Position numbers and translations under genes: made by a program. The notes under the pieces are model-generated. The model ran no database searches and was not told the origin of the DNA. It saw nothing but the letters and a program-made list of their open reading frames with translations. Positions 49,901-63,649 of a stretch of 64,000 nucleotides of DNA are shown here, in pieces (positions within the stretch are counted from its first letter, which is position 1; the number at the start of each line of letters is the position of its first letter). Source of the DNA: Motacilla alba alba (taxonomy: Eukaryota > Chordata > Aves > Passeriformes > Motacillidae); assembly GCF_015832195.1 (NCBI RefSeq), contig NC_052021.1:25836286-25900285 (forward strand). The letters are read 5' to 3'.

Positions 49901-50519
49901 GCTTTGCCTCCTCCCACATCCCACCAATTGCTGTATCACAGGCAGTGCTTCCTGGCTGCAGAACCTAAGCTTCACTCATAAAGGAGGAAAGATCTGCTGC
50001 TTCTTTTCTGTTCCTGTTTGCCTCCCTCACCACGCTTGAAATGAGCTGTATCCTGAGTTATTCTTGTACAAGGCCTTCCCATTGTTCACGTCACGGGTTA
50101 TGAATTCTGTCCCTTTGAAGAAATATGAGCCATGTTATGGAAAAGTGAGAATGGTGTTGAGTCTGCACGAGATACTCATGGATGTGACATACAGGAAAAG
50201 GATGAGTGCTTTGCTCTGTCCTCATGAATGAAGCCACAGGAAGGAGATGTGACAGGGCACTGGGTGAGCTGCTGAGAAATTTCCATGTTTCCTGATTCTG
50301 CACTGGCTCAATTTACATCCTCCTCCTGCATTTTCATTGACTGAAAATGTTCCTCATAAAGGGCTCCTCTGGCACTAACAGTCTTGTCTCTGCTAAAAGG
50401 TTTTTTAAATATCTAGCACCAGTGATTAAGACTTAATTTGCAAGATTTGTATCGTGACAACCCACGCTGAGCAGGGCACAGGTACCTCAGTACAAACATC
50501 ACCTGGGATTGAGCAGACC
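43906..50519. other. Intergenic region upstream of XPNPEP1
   Basis: No supported gene. Open frames of up to about 170 codons (for example 49361-49879 on the minus strand) have no domain similarity I recognise. A motif cluster near 46.6 kb is noted separately. The rest is ordinary AT/GC-mixed intergenic DNA. Confidence 0.65.
46555..46660. promoter_or_regulatory. Enhancer-like motif cluster (candidate)
   Basis: Within about 100 bases are TAACTGTT (MYB-like), an inverted repeat CTTGAT-CTGT-ATCAAG, TCAAGGCCA (46609-46617; SF-1/LRH-1-like, YCAAGGYCR) and TTATCTTATC (46644-46653; a double GATA site on the minus strand). The motifs are seen; function is speculative. Confidence 0.25.
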
Positions 50520-51220
50520 TGGTGATTTGTACATGCTTGGGAAGGAGAGGCTGGGGAGCAGCCCCTCAGGAAGAGACCTGGGGCTTTGGTTGGATGGCAA
50601 ATTAAATATGAGTCAACAATACCTGTCAGTCAAAAGGGCCAACCATGTCCTGAGATGCACCAGGCACAGCATCACCAGCTTGTCAAGGGAGGAGATTGTC
50701 CCACGCTGCTCTGCACTGCTGCAGGGTACTCTGTGCAGTTTGGAGCTCCTCAATATAAGAAGGACACCAAACTACTAGACTGTGCTAAGAGGAGTTCAAC
50801 TAAGATGGTGCCTCGAGGGCAAGACTGAGAGGAGCAGCTGAAATATCTTGGTTTGTTCAGCTTGGAGAAGAGGAGACTGAAGGGTGTTTTCATGGCAGGC
50901 TACAGCTTCTCCACAGCAGGCAGGAGATGGGCAGGTGTTGATCTTTTCCAGGTGACCAGCGATAGGATAGGAATGAAGCTGTGTCAGGGGAAGTTCAGAC
51001 TGGACATTAGGAAAAGGCTCTTCACTGAGAGGCTGTTGATCTCTGGAACAGACTCCCTGGGGAAGTGGTCATTGCACCAACTCTGCCAGAGTTCAAGGAG
51101 CATCTAGAGGATGCTCTCAGTCACAGGGTTTATTTGTAGGTAATACTGTGAGGAGCAGGGAATTGGACTCAATGATCCTCATGGGTCTCTTCCAGCTTGA
51201 GATATTATATGATCTTATGA
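50520..51220 (+). mobile_element. CR1 LINE, 5'-truncated (plus strand)
   Basis: A CR1 copy of about 700 bases. It encodes degraded C-terminal reverse transcriptase segments in broken frames: LGLWLDGKLNMSQQYLSVKR, EEIVPRCSALLQG, then FSLEKRRLKGVF and FRLDIRKRLFTERL. The 3' end reads GGACTCAATGATCCTCATGG, GTCTCTTCCAGCTTGAG and TTATATGATCTTATGA, an octamer-type tail with substitutions. Stops and frameshifts make it inactive. Confidence 0.92.
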
Positions 51221-51781
51221 CAGTCATTGGTCCCTTGCCCAACTTTCCACACTACACTGCTCCTATATTGTCATCAGTACTGCCAGCTGAACATTTGCAA
51301 GGATGGGAGAAAACACTTTGTGCTGATAGAGACTAAAAGTGCCTCTCTGATGGCTGCAGTCTCCCCAGGATGCCATTACCAGCCACACAAGGTGTATTTT
51401 GCTGGAATAGGGGTAAAAACCAAAATGCCACAGCCAAAGCCTGATGCAGGCAGGTGCCGAGCATCACCAGTCTGGAGCATTTAGAGTTTGCTGCTGGGGC
51501 TCTGTGCCCTTCACTGTCCCTGGGATCACTTGGCATTTTGTTCCCCCAGCCCCTCTCTCATGCCACGCTCACCAGCGCGGGCTGCGCTGCCCATGCCAAG
51601 CTCCTTCCTTCCCGTGCCTCGGCTCCTCGCTCCTGCAGGCTGCTATCATGTGCACAGAGGAAGGAGGAGGCAAAACAAGCACAGCCAGGAATCACATAAT
51701 ATTGCTGCAGTCCTGCCAGGAAACAGACTGTAGAAGTTCCTGTATTTAAAAGCCAGGAGATGAGTTTTATTGTTAGTAGTT

Positions 51782-51895
51782 GTTATAGCAACCTGAGGTG
51801 CTGGAGAGTAATACATGCTCGGCGCATTGCAACAGACTCTGACAAGTTCAAGACTGTTGCCTTGCTGCTAAATCTTGTTGCCAAGGCAATGCAAC
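51782..51895. promoter_or_regulatory. Candidate RFX (X-box) regulatory element
   Basis: GTTGCCAAGGCAAT at 51877-51890 matches 12 of 14 bases of the palindromic RFX X-box (GTTGCCATGGCAAC) and is followed at once by GCAAC. A second, looser X-box-like palindrome, GTTATAGCAAC, lies at 51782-51792, with ATTGCAAC at 51826-51833 between them. RFX factors commonly bind such sites at ciliary and immune genes. Binding here is inferred. Confidence 0.45.
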
Positions 51896-54800
51896 ACAAG
51901 GCAAGAGCCTAGAGAAATGAATACTGCTGACAGCTCATGCCAGCAGGCCTGGGCTGATTAAAAGGGAACTTTTAAAATTGATGTTAACTTAAAAAGCACA
52001 GCAGCAGAAAGGAAATGGGAGCACAGATATGGAGGGGAGGATCCAGAGGAGGAGCACCGGGTTAATGTCAAGCAACAGGTAAAGGAAAGCATTTGATTAA
52101 AAAACAATGTGCCTGAACAGGATGTCTTAGCTTGTGATGCAAGAAATGTGCTGCATTTTTGGAGGGAGTAAAAAAAAAATCACAAAATCCTCACTTTTAA
52201 AATTTGTTTAGCCTGGGCAGTACTGCTGTAATTTGAGTGGGAACTTTGGCTTTTTCCCAACAGTGTTGACAGCAAAAATAATTTTCTCAGTAAATTTGTT
52301 TAGTGGCATGAATATTGTTGCTGCTGTAGTAAAAACCATGAAGTAGCTCAGTCAACTTTCAATTTTATGTTCATTTTCAGCCTTTTAAAAATGCTTCATG
52401 GCGAAAGTTTAGCTGGAAAAGAGATGAAGCTGCAAGCTGATTATTCTCTCCTGTCTATGATTCACTGTTAATGCTGACAGTATACTCTGAATTGAAGGAA
52501 GAATATTACCCCAAGGACCACAGAGTCAAAATAAAAGATCAGTGCTGAAGAAGTCAGGTAGTTACGTTAATTTCAACTACACATACAATATTTTTACATT
52601 GCTATGGGATACTAGGGTTCTAAAATTCAAGTACTGCAGAAGTACCTCAAATACACAATGGTCTCAGATGAACTTGTTGACTTGCCAATTGATTTGTGAA
52701 TAAAAGCATAACATTTCTTGGACACTTACCATAGCAGTATTCTGTTCCACTCCCACTTATGCCCCATATATTTTACATTTCCATGAATTATCAATAAATA
52801 AAAATGACCTCATGTTTTCCTATTCAATGACAACTCCATCATGTGCAACTTTCAGTACAGTAGTACTTTACCTGACCAAATGCCCTATGTGGGAATTTGT
52901 TCTTCTAGCACCTGCTGTGGATCATGGAAAAGTCAGGTCTGCAAGTACTTTGTATTACATTAAAATGGGAAACTAAGACATGGGAAGTGGTTTGCCAGTT
53001 GTGCTGGAATTTTTTTGTGTGTGTGCATTCTTTGGCAGAGCCATCTCTATTCACCTTCATAGAAGTCAGGTTTTTTTAATTAACTGGCAAATATTTTTGT
53101 ACTGTTTTGAAGTTCTTAAGCCGTGGGCCAGGAAGCAGGCAGGTGACTGGTCATATGCTTGTAGCCATCATTTGGTTTTCAGCAGCTAAATTATATTCAA
53201 AAAAGCTGGCAATGTGTTACTTGCACCCTTACTACTGTTACTGGCATTTTTCCACAATTGCCATAGCTAGCTATGAGATATTATACAATCAGAAAGAAGG
53301 GAAAAACTGGTTCAGGCAATTGTGAAGGGAACATGGCATTGCCCCAGAGGATGCTTTTGTTTGGAAACTGTCCATTAGATAAAGAAACATGAGAGTCCAA
53401 GATCTGGGCATTTGCTTTTTTTTATTTTTCTTAAATAAGAAAGCAAAAAGAAACTCTATTTTTAGTCTCAGTTTAATTTCTTTGCTGGTGATTCCACACG
53501 TGGTGTTATTTCTTAATATATTCAGGAGAAGGTTTTGAAGCCCTCCAGAATATCCTTCCTTTTTCTGGAGGGAAACATACACAGAAGTCAGGCTAGGAAA
53601 AAGGCAAAACCATATGGGCAGGTCACACAGCAACATCAACATTTAGTTGAACTGCAGGACCCCAGAGCACTTCCAAGACCTGGCTCTCCTATCTGCAAGT
53701 CCCATCTGCCCCTAAAGCCAGTGACAATAGGATCCTTCTTGGAAGCTTTCTAGACCATGATTACCAGCCCAAACCTGTTGTGTGATGCCTCCTCCAGGAC
53801 AGATGGGACACACAGGGGAAGCTCAGACTCCCCAGAAAGAACCAGGGCTGGAAAGCACTGCAGCTAAATGCACCCTGGCACAGCTCTGAAATACGGATGC
53901 ACAGCCCAAGGGCATCCCCCTCTGCTTCTTTCTGCCTCCTGTCTCCCTTCCCTGCCCTGCACTTGCTCGAGAGCCACCCCCAAAGAGCAGGGAAGCAATG
54001 TGGAGCTGGGACAGTGTGTCATCAAGATAGCTACTGATAGCAGAGCAGACAGAGCTATTTCCAGAATGATTAATACTATTAGCACATGCTGAAGCTTTAG
54101 GCTAAACATAAGCTTTAGAGGAATGGATTTTGATGTAAAAAGTGAATAAATGAGACAACTGTCAGAACAATGAGTGGTGAACCAAGTAAAGATTCTTAGT
54201 GTAGGAGATGCAAAGCACTGCCTACTGGCCTGTTTTCACTGAACCTGTTGGTAAAATTCCCCCTGCCCTTCAGGCTGGAGAAATAGCTCAGCAATAGCAT
54301 GTGGCACAGAGGTAACCCAACCAGCAGGCACCAAGGCTGCTCCCACAGCTAATTAGCTGCATGGCATTTGAGCAGAGGCACGGCGATGGTGACACCCCGG
54401 GATCCAAGGCACTGATCCTCCCCCAGCCCAAACCATGCTCCACTGCTCCTGGAGCCTGTTTGAAGATCTTTGTGCTGCCCTTTACTGTACATACCTTGAG
54501 TGCTTGCAAGAGTACCAGTGTGAGGGCTCGTCTGTCACTGAATAAAAAGCACGTCTCAAAAGGGCCATCTGACTTATGCTGTCTTCTCATAATCCCCATT
54601 CCAGAGGTCTCAAATGCCATAATTGAAAACCTGCTGTTCATCCCCTGAAAGTCAGGTTTAACTTATTGTAAGCAGCTCCCAGAAGGACAGTATTTTGCAT
54701 AATCAGTAACAGGGAATACATGTAGCATTTTCCTGTTTTTCTTCTCTTGACACTCTCCTCACAGGAGAGCAAGCAAATAAAATGTAGACATAGCTGTGCA

Positions 54801-57431
54801 ATGTCCTCTTCCCCACTTCCTTTTTTTTTAACCCAAATCATCAAGTCTACTTATTTTCTTATGGCTTTAGCATTGTATGTACAGTTCTTAGTTTCACTTT
54901 GGAAAATTTATTCTTATTTTTCTTACATAAGACATCTTATTCAAGAATAGATGTCTTGAATGGATTCACCAAAATCAGGTGGGTTTGTTACTTTAGATCA
55001 GTGTCTGCAAAGAAGTCACAAGCTCAGGGTGTTTCTCTGGAGTAGCTAATTCAGCTTGGGCCCAGCCACATGATCCCCCTTTCCAGTCTTGCCTTATGGC
55101 CTCTGAGGAATGTTGCATTGGCTGCGAGGGAATTACTTGGTCTTGGCAAGACACATTAATATCTTCGCAAAGACTTGTTAGGGACCAAGACTTCAGCCTC
55201 CAACTATTTCCTCTGATAAAGCAGAGCATTCACAGCAGTTCATTAGTCTTGAATCACCAGTTTGACTTTGAGAGAAATGAAAGTTCCCCAGAAACTAGAG
55301 GGGCTCTGTAAGTAAAGCTGGCTGGTGTTGCCTGCCTGCTGGCAGGCTTCGAAACAGAAGCATGGTGTTGGATCCATTTAGACAAATCAGTGGCTCAGGA
55401 CACTTTAGTCAAGGGCTGGGAAAATGAGCACCCAGGTAGAAGAAAGGTTATGAATTAGGGCCATACCTGCTGTAATGGGATTTGAAGGACCATCTGTCAA
55501 GACATGGAAAATTTTGACATGGGCATGCATATTTGATGTTTTCTCCTGAAGATCTGCCCATGTTCATACACCAAGTTTGTAGCAGCAACAGAATTACAGT
55601 CTTGTTTTATTACAGCAGTTGTTTTGGGTTTTTTTTAACACTCAGTGTATCTTTCCATTAGCATCCAACATTACACTGATAATCCTTGAAAGCACCAGAG
55701 CATGAGTATCATATCTGCAGCTGGATCTCTCTGCTAGGAAGCTCGTTACACAGCATGGAAAGAATTTTTGCTATCTCATTTTGAATCATTGATAACAATA
55801 TCACAAGTGAAGGGAATGTATTGTTCATCCATGAGATGGGAAGGAATCACTCCCACAGTCCCAGCACATTGCTGTCCCAAGCAGCCACTTGCAAGGCAGA
55901 GAGGCAACATCTGAGTTACACATTTTGCGAACCGAGAGCAGTTTTCCCAAAGCATGGGGGGCACAACACTGGTGCAAGGGACAGAAGGTGCATCACAAAA
56001 CAGGTCCCTCCACACCAGCTTCCCAAAAGCACTTGTATCATTGAGCTGAGCTTCAGAGCACAGCACAGAGAACATTAAAGGAACCGGAGAGCTGGCTCCT
56101 AGCAGCAGCAGCCAGCTCCAGCAGCTGGAGTGCTCCATCTGAGGAAGGGTATCTATCAGTCAGAAAATCCCAGCTGACTCGGGGCCCCATTTCTTGGCTG
56201 TGTGCTGGCCTCTTTACACCTCTGGTGTTGGAAAAGGAAGTGGAACAGCCGGTTCTCGTGTATACGTTCAACAGCTTTGAAAAGCCCCCCGTTGTAGAAA
56301 AACGCAGCAGAGCTGCGAGGTCTGGAGCTGGTTTCCTATCTGAAAGCCAGGCAGGATGCCTGATCTGTAGCTGCAGTTCAGCTTGACAGAGGGCCAACTC
56401 CAACACCGCTGTTCTCATCTGCTTCAGTGTCAGATGAACACTTGTGTGCCATTTTCCCATCATACAAGCCTAAACCAAAGAAAAACGTTCCCCCAGCTTT
56501 CTATAGAGTGGTGGCATGAATTGCTGTCTTGTTCAGTGCCATTTTCTGGCACCCAACTGGCACTGGGATCCAAATCAGGGCCCCAGTTCAGCAGCTACTC
56601 AGTGACTTGTCCCATTCCATCCTCCCTTGCCCTAGTTAGACACATGTTTAAAGAACTCACTACAGCCATGCTTAAGCCCTGAGAAAAAAGCATCCTAGCA
56701 GAAGGGCAGAGAACCAGCTCGATCAACCACACACAGTGAGATGTGTTCGAGCCAACTAATGGGTAATCTGTGTCAACCTACCACAAATAAACAAGATAAC
56801 TCACTGTCCTGCTTGGCAGAAGAGTGTTATTGCCTTTTGGGGAACAAGCCTCCCTGGTCAAAGATTATCCTTGTGGAATAAATAATCAAACCAAAGTAAC
56901 ACATGTGTATGTATATATATACTTCACATGGATTCATATGACATGTTGCATATACTTATGTCAGTCCGTCTGATCGGGTAGAAACCAATGGGGAAGTTGT
57001 AATTACATGGAAAGAATGGGAATTTTCTGGCGAGCCTCAGCATGGCAGACACTGTGCTCCGAGGTCGTAAAAGACTTCTGCAGCCTGCTAATTATACACT
57101 AGCCAAATCTTATTACAAACAAGTAATAAGTATAGGCACGTTTGTTGGTTTTGCTAATGACATTAATGTCCTTTTTGATGATTTGCAGAGCTCCAGGAGG
57201 CCAGAGACTCAATTTGTGCTGGTGTATCTCTCACTCGGGTGAGGTCTAGAAAACTCTGGATGTTTGATAGCTTTTCACCATCTATCTTTAGACAATCCAA
57301 GGTCTGTTTTCTGCACAGTAGTTTGAGCTGCTTCATCTGCTGTATAACACACACATTCAGAACTCTAATTAGATAGTGGATTTGCGTATTATTTTCTGAC
57401 ACGTATGTGATTGTGTGTAGAATTATGCATT

Positions 57432-57493
57432 CTTCTTAAAGGGAATTTGTTCACATACCCTTCTTGTTCATTCCCTTCTTAAAGGGAATTTGT
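57432..57493. repeat. Spaced direct repeat of 19 bp
   Basis: CTTCTTAAAGGGAATTTGT occurs at 57432-57450 and again unchanged at 57475-57493, a 43-base period. The intervening sequence is not repeated, so it is a partial duplication. Confidence 0.88.
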
Positions 57494-60400
57494 GCTTTTA
57501 CTTCTCCACAGTTTCCTTATCTCCCTCAGCTGTGACACTGAAGTCTGCTCTGTAGATTCATTTATCTTTTCCCTGTGGAGTCCCAGAGAGTTCAGATATC
57601 CCAGTTAAAACCACAGACTTTGCAATTTAGGGTAAATCATCACAGGGTAAGAGACAGACTTGGAACTGGTTAGTACACATTCTGAAGAATTACCAGGATT
57701 TGCTGGGTAAAGAGAAGCAAAGGTTTTTCTCTTTTCTCTCTATCCACATACTTCTGTGACTGATTTGTTTTGGGTTTCCAGTGTCTGTTTGCACAGACCT
57801 GATCACTGGTCCCACTGCCCTTCTCCACTTCCTGTCTGAGAACAAATGGAGACAGTCAGCAGCAGCAATCTCACATCCTTTCATATGAAAACCACTGAAC
57901 ACAATTTGTCCCACCAGGGAAATCAGTGCTTTAACTATGTGAGTAATCCACTGACTTCATAGGAATATCTCAGGATGATTTTTTCAGCCTGCTCTGATGG
58001 CTGCAGTGACAGAAGGACACTGCCCTGAGCACACTCTGGATGCTGCAGGCGGGTGCCAGGAGCTCTCTGCAGGCACTGCTGGCCCGTGCTGCAATTTGGG
58101 GAACCCTGCTGTGCTGGGGCAGAGAGCTCCTGCCCCCAGCTTTCGATCCAGCCATTCCTAGCATTACACATCCCTGGGAATACACTCAGAAACTACAGAT
58201 GAGGTCATTCCCAAGAGCCTGCTTAGGTATTTGGGGCCCTTGACACTGAGAGGAGCTAAAATCTTATGCTCTATGAATGGTTTTAAAGGGAAAGTGGAAC
58301 TCTTTTTATAGTACATTAGCTGTTTGCTAATCTTGAATGGGTAAATTACTAACTCCTCTACAATTTGTTTATCCTCATTGTTAGATACTGCACTAATACA
58401 CATTCTTCTATCTTACTTGCCTCCTAAGAAGCTTTGGGAGTGACAGTTACTTTTCAAAATCCAAAATAAAATATTATTCATAAATTAATATTGTTTATGC
58501 ATATTAACAAGTCTGAGGCTGATTTCATGGCTGTGCTGTCCTTTTGAATGATCCATCAAATATTAAAAGCAACAGTTGGCCCAAACAGCTCTGAATTTGA
58601 CTTGATGCTCTAAACTTCAAAACATTTGTCCAGGAAATTACACCACATGCTCCTTTGTGGGTCCTGAGATAAGACAAAAAGCACAGCATGCCAAGATACC
58701 TCATCACTGAGAATGAGGGACTCTGTCCGATATTCCATTTGTCTTGGGGTAATGAAGAAGAAAGTGGAACTCCAGGGTAGTTACAGAGAACTTTTTTCAG
58801 ACTCAGTGAGTCAACATGCACATCTATCAGTGTGCCATGACCTTAGGCTCCCATACTTCCACGCTCCTCTCCCCCAGGCTGTTGCCCTGGGCTTCCCAGC
58901 TGGTGTGTGTCTGGTGACAGCACACCCATGTCAGAGATGGCACTGGAGGTTCAAGCCACCATTAATGTGCTGACAAAGAATCCCCACCTTGTTGTTCAAC
59001 CAACACCTTTTCCCTGAGTGTAGATGGTGCTGAGCCAATAAATGTGGGTTTCTTGATGCAAAGGGATGTGCTGTGCTCCAAATGCATCATCAGAATCACA
59101 GATTAGTGATGTCTTTTTAAAAATGTGCTCCGAACACGAGTTTTTCCTTCCAAAAATAGCTTTTATTTTGTTCATATTAGAAGAGCAGGATGTTCTTTCC
59201 TGTCCTGAAGGGATAAGGAGGAAATGAGAACTATGGGGTTCTTATATGGTATGTGCTACTATTCTTCTGGACTAGTGCTGTGAATCTTGATTTTTTTTCT
59301 CCCCAGGCTTCGCATTTTATTCCCCAGGGACCTAATTTTGCATTAATTCATGCTGATGTTACTCCAGTGAAGCTCTCTGATATCAAAGGCATTCCTCCAT
59401 GTTTACAACCTCTCTCATCCTAAGGCAATAGACATTAGAAGGGAGGCAACCTACTGAAGACAGTGCATGCTAAATGTCTCAATTCCCTTTTTGAATGAGA
59501 TAAAGTCAGTTGAGAGACATGAGTGGGGGCAGAAAGCATCCTTTCCTGTACTCTGTGTTCAAGGAAAGAGACAGCAGTTTGGAGGAAATGTGAACGTAAT
59601 GGACTGTACATTTGTATCCCATTGTACCGAGGTCTGACAGGAAACACTTGGGGCTTGATTCAGGAAAAAGTAAATCGTATCCCTTTATAACACTCTCATA
59701 ACCCTGGTTATCCTGCAGTATTTGACTACATCCCCGTCTTTAATGTATATATTCTCACAGCTCTCTCCAGAAGACCAGAAGGAAATCTGGTCACTGGGGA
59801 GCAGGGGAGGCATGGGAAGAGATTTTACAACATTTTCCATCCGATGGCCCTCCTGAGTGACAGCAAAAGGCCAGCAGCTCTTCACTTTTAAACCAAAGGG
59901 ACTCCTGAGCAGCTGCCACTATTGACTGCCACCATAAGCAGTTCCTTACATGAGGAAAGCTGCAAATACCAAACTTTGGCTAATTTCTGAGCAGCCTCTG
60001 CCAAGCCCGTGAGAGCTTTTTGTTGCCATTGGCCTTCAGTGTAAGGTGTTGATGGTTGCAGTGAGTTCCCACCACACGTGCAGGGCCACAGGCTCCTCGG
60101 CAGGCACTGCGGAATCCCTTGGTTAGATGTTCACCCTACAGCAACATGGAAATGGTTCCAGCTCTCAGCACTCAGCAGCTTTGTTCCTCAGGCAGCCCGC
60201 TGGGTTCTGTGGGATCTGTGCTGGTCCCCAGAAATGCCTGTAACTGCTCCCAAGGGAGCGTCCCTCCCAGGGTGACCAGGGTCAGGGAGCTCTTACAGCC
60301 CTTTGTCTGTGGGGAACATGCAGTACCACCAGTGTTTGGCATTCTGCTGTCCAGCTCACGAAGCTGCAAAGATTGAAAAAGAAACCAACCCCCCACACGT

Positions 60401-63400
60401 GACCCAGAAGAGAGGGATTGAGGACATAATGCCCTTGATTGAAAAGGGAGGCACCCAGGAAACCTTGTGGTATATTTATATTTTTTTTTTAACTAGAGCT
60501 AAAGTAATTTGGCATGTGTGTCCCCTGAGCTGCTTCCTAAACCACAGCTGCATGAGGAATTATCCAGCTCTTAGCTGAAGTAACTTCTCAAAAAAACCCC
60601 AAACATGTAGGTCATTAAAGTGCTAATAAAAAAAAAAGTTGATGAATCTCTGAGAAGTGCTCTGATTATCTCTCTGTGGGGAATGAAGGACTCATTAACA
60701 TGAGCTCCATGCCACTCCCTTGTCCTTTTGAGTTTGGCATAAAGCAAGGAAACAAATGTTTGTGGTTTGGCCAAGTTTCTAATGAGTAGCTCAGCTAGGT
60801 CCACTGATTAGACACGTGGCTTTCTGGAGGGTGAAAAGGCTGCCCCACCATGTAAAGTGGCAAAGAGTGGCAAAGCATTTCTGCCACACTGAGTTCCCGA
60901 AAAGGAAACACTTTCATTCTTGTGTGGATTTTTTTCAATGCATTTAGCAAGAAATGTACACAGAGAGGGTTTCCTTGACATGGCCAACAGAGAGAAACAG
61001 TGAGAGGTCCAGGGAGGGTGACAAAGGCGGGTGTATGTCTGAGGGATCACTCTCCAAAAATTGCTGTTGCAGCTTGCTATGTGTTTGGTTTCACTTGTTA
61101 AGGGGGGTTTACTGCTAAGATACAGTCCAATCCCAAAAGGACAGTCCTGCCTATCATCATGTTACCCGGTCCCACTCCACAGCAGGATGTCTGCACAGCA
61201 GCCCCCAGGCACTGCAGGAGCCCACAGGAGAGGTCTCCATTTGCTGCATCACCTGCAGGAGCTGCAGCACAGAGATCTGCCTAAGAATGGCCCACACCAC
61301 TGACACTCTAGAAGCACCTGGCAGCTGTTTTGAAGGAGGGAACAAAAGCTCCAGAACTAATGGGAGAAGCCTCTTCCATGCAGGAAAGTTTCTCCTTGAT
61401 CATGCCTGTAATCCATTTATAGCCTGAATCATCAGTACATGTCAGCTTCATAATCCTTCCAAGACTAAAGTAGAACTCATCTACATGCCCAGGAGGAGAA
61501 AACTCACCCTACAATAAACCTGAAAGGCATCTGCTGGGATAAGCAACTGCTGCCTCTGAAATTCAAATATCAGGGTGTGTGATCAATGTCACACAGCACC
61601 TTAGCACTCCTGAGACATCAAGTCTGTCCCTTGCTGCTGCAGACAATGCATTGTATAATGACTTTAATAAACTACAACTTAAAAGCAGTGAGATTTTCCA
61701 TTCCAAATATCCCCCTCGGAAAAGGCAGTATTTGATTGCTCTAGTGGTTAACAACTCTGTTCTGATTTCCAGCTGAAATTTGTGTGTGGCCAGTTCCTAT
61801 GCAATCACTCATGGGCCTGCACCCTCTCTAGCTAAGCAGTTGTCTGGGCCAGAGCTCAGAATAAAAGGCAAATCCCCATCCAGTAATTTCATTCCAGTAT
61901 CACCCTCACTTTCAAAACCACACCTAAAGTTTGTAATTTATTGGCCTCTTCAGATTCAAGGTTTATTAAAACATGATACAGCTGTAAATTTTTTCTAAAA
62001 AGCAATAAAAATAAGAGAATGAACATGGATGGAACAGCCCTACCAATTCCATGAGTGTTAAATTGAATTAATAGGCAAAGTGGAGAAAGCAAATTGCTCC
62101 AACCTTTACAGCACACTCCACATGTAGTTATATATTCTTCCTGTGCCCAAGGTAAGTTTTAATTTCCAACAGCCACCAGAAAGTTAAAAGTCCTGTATTA
62201 AATGACAGATGCTGTGCCACCTCATCCCCTTATTAGTGGCCAGTACCTGCAGGTTCCCATGGTGCTGGTGCAGTCAGGTGGAGCCATCTCAGTGCTGGAG
62301 ACACATTTGCAAAGTTAAAACATGTTCTGCACTCTCTCCGTATTCAAATCAGACACCCCATGGCTGGACATTTTGGTGCCTCAGGCCCTTTTTTTTTTCT
62401 CCAAGGACCTCTCTAGCTCCCCAAGGCCCTTGCTCCCTTTTCTGTGATGGTCCTGGTAGCTCCTACACTGATGTGGTGGCAGCAGCTGGCCGGGCTGGAG
62501 CCTCTCTGGTGACTCCATCAGAAGAGGGTCCTGGCACACACGGTCTTCATCCTACCCTGCTCCAGCCCCGCTGCTTTCCCCATGACCACAGTTCTTGAGG
62601 GGCTCTTCAAAAGTGAGTGGTACCCAGAATTAAAGGTTTTGTCCCATGAACATACAGGGAGTTAGTTAATGTGTAATTTTACACCTGTAAACAGCAGTGC
62701 TGAAGGGACCTTCTAAGACTTTCAAGCATATTTTACAAAGTTTGTACTTTATCCTGCTTGTAATTCATTCCTAGCCTCGATCATGGGGTGTTGAGAATGA
62801 GGACTTGTTGAATTGAGGGCTTCTGCAACTTAGAAATAATTAAAAACATAATTAAAATACAGAGGTGGTTTTTTGTTTGTTTGTTCGGTTTTATTTTGTT
62901 TTTTGTATAAAAAGGAGAACTATCACCCAGTGCTTCCGTGGCTTCAAATATCTGATCAGAGTCGCTCAGATGCAACAAAACCAGCCCTGAAACTGAGAAA
63001 CCAAGTAACTTTGGGTGGGGAACCAAGAACAGGGATGATTTCAGTCGCAAAGCGGAACAACGACAGAGAGCCAAGAAAACAAAAAACAGGGAGGGAAAAA
63101 AAACCAAAGAGAGCGAAAGAAAGGACAGTGTTTGCCAATATGACTTTAGCATTTTCTGCAGCTTTTTTTAGCCGGGGTTGCTCTCGGCAAAAGAGCTTTC
63201 TCCTGAGCAGCACGAGCCATCTGGAGAAGCCGTCTGCCGCCTTTCAGCCCCGACAACTGTTTAAATTTCTCACAATTTCACTTCCAACCCAGGGTTTTGT
63301 TGTTGTTGTTTGCGTAGGGGGCGTGGGTTCTCGATTCATTTTTCCCGCATACACATCCCCCTGCATGTCCCCGCCGCCCCAGCCGTGCGCTGGCCACCGC

Positions 63401-63526
63401 GGAGTCCCTTTCCAGCGGCACGGCCCCTCGGGATCGATGCTCCGGCCCCGCACTGCAGGTACAGCCGGGGCGCGGGGCGGGCGACAACAATGGAGGGCAG
63501 CCGGGGCGGAGGATACTGGCGGTGCC

Positions 63527-63603
63527 GCCGCCCCTCGGCCAAGTTGGCAGCCGTGGAAGGGCGAGGGAAGGCGGCCGTAATTCCAACTTGGCCGAGGGGC
63601 GGC
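63527..63603. repeat. Perfect 21-bp inverted repeat with 35-base spacer
   Basis: The arm 63527-63547 (GCCGCCCCTCGG... to ...AAGTTGG) is the exact reverse complement of 63583-63603 (CCAACTTGG... to ...GGGGCGGC). The spacer is 63548-63582. Each arm also contains the near-palindrome GCCAASTTGGC, similar to an NF-I site. The element could form a stable hairpin in single-stranded DNA or RNA. Confidence 0.97.
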
Positions 63604-63649
63604 CGGGGAAGGGCGGCGGGCGAGCCCCCGCGCTGCCAGATAGTGATCC

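Larger units (their letters stand above)
51221..63240. other. Intergenic region between XPNPEP1 and the right-hand CpG island
   Basis: Twelve kilobases without a supported gene. Open frames are short and unrecognised. Features listed separately are the RFX-type motif pair at 51.8 kb and a duplicated 19-mer at 57.4 kb. A divergent or antisense long non-coding RNA could lie here but has no sequence signature I can read. Confidence 0.6.

Noticed and set aside
62873..63580. 235-codon plus-strand open frame ending in the right-hand CpG island
   Set aside because: It starts in AT-rich intergenic sequence with a poly-T/G-rich leader, has no recognisable domain and changes composition abruptly at the island. 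It looks like chance openness.
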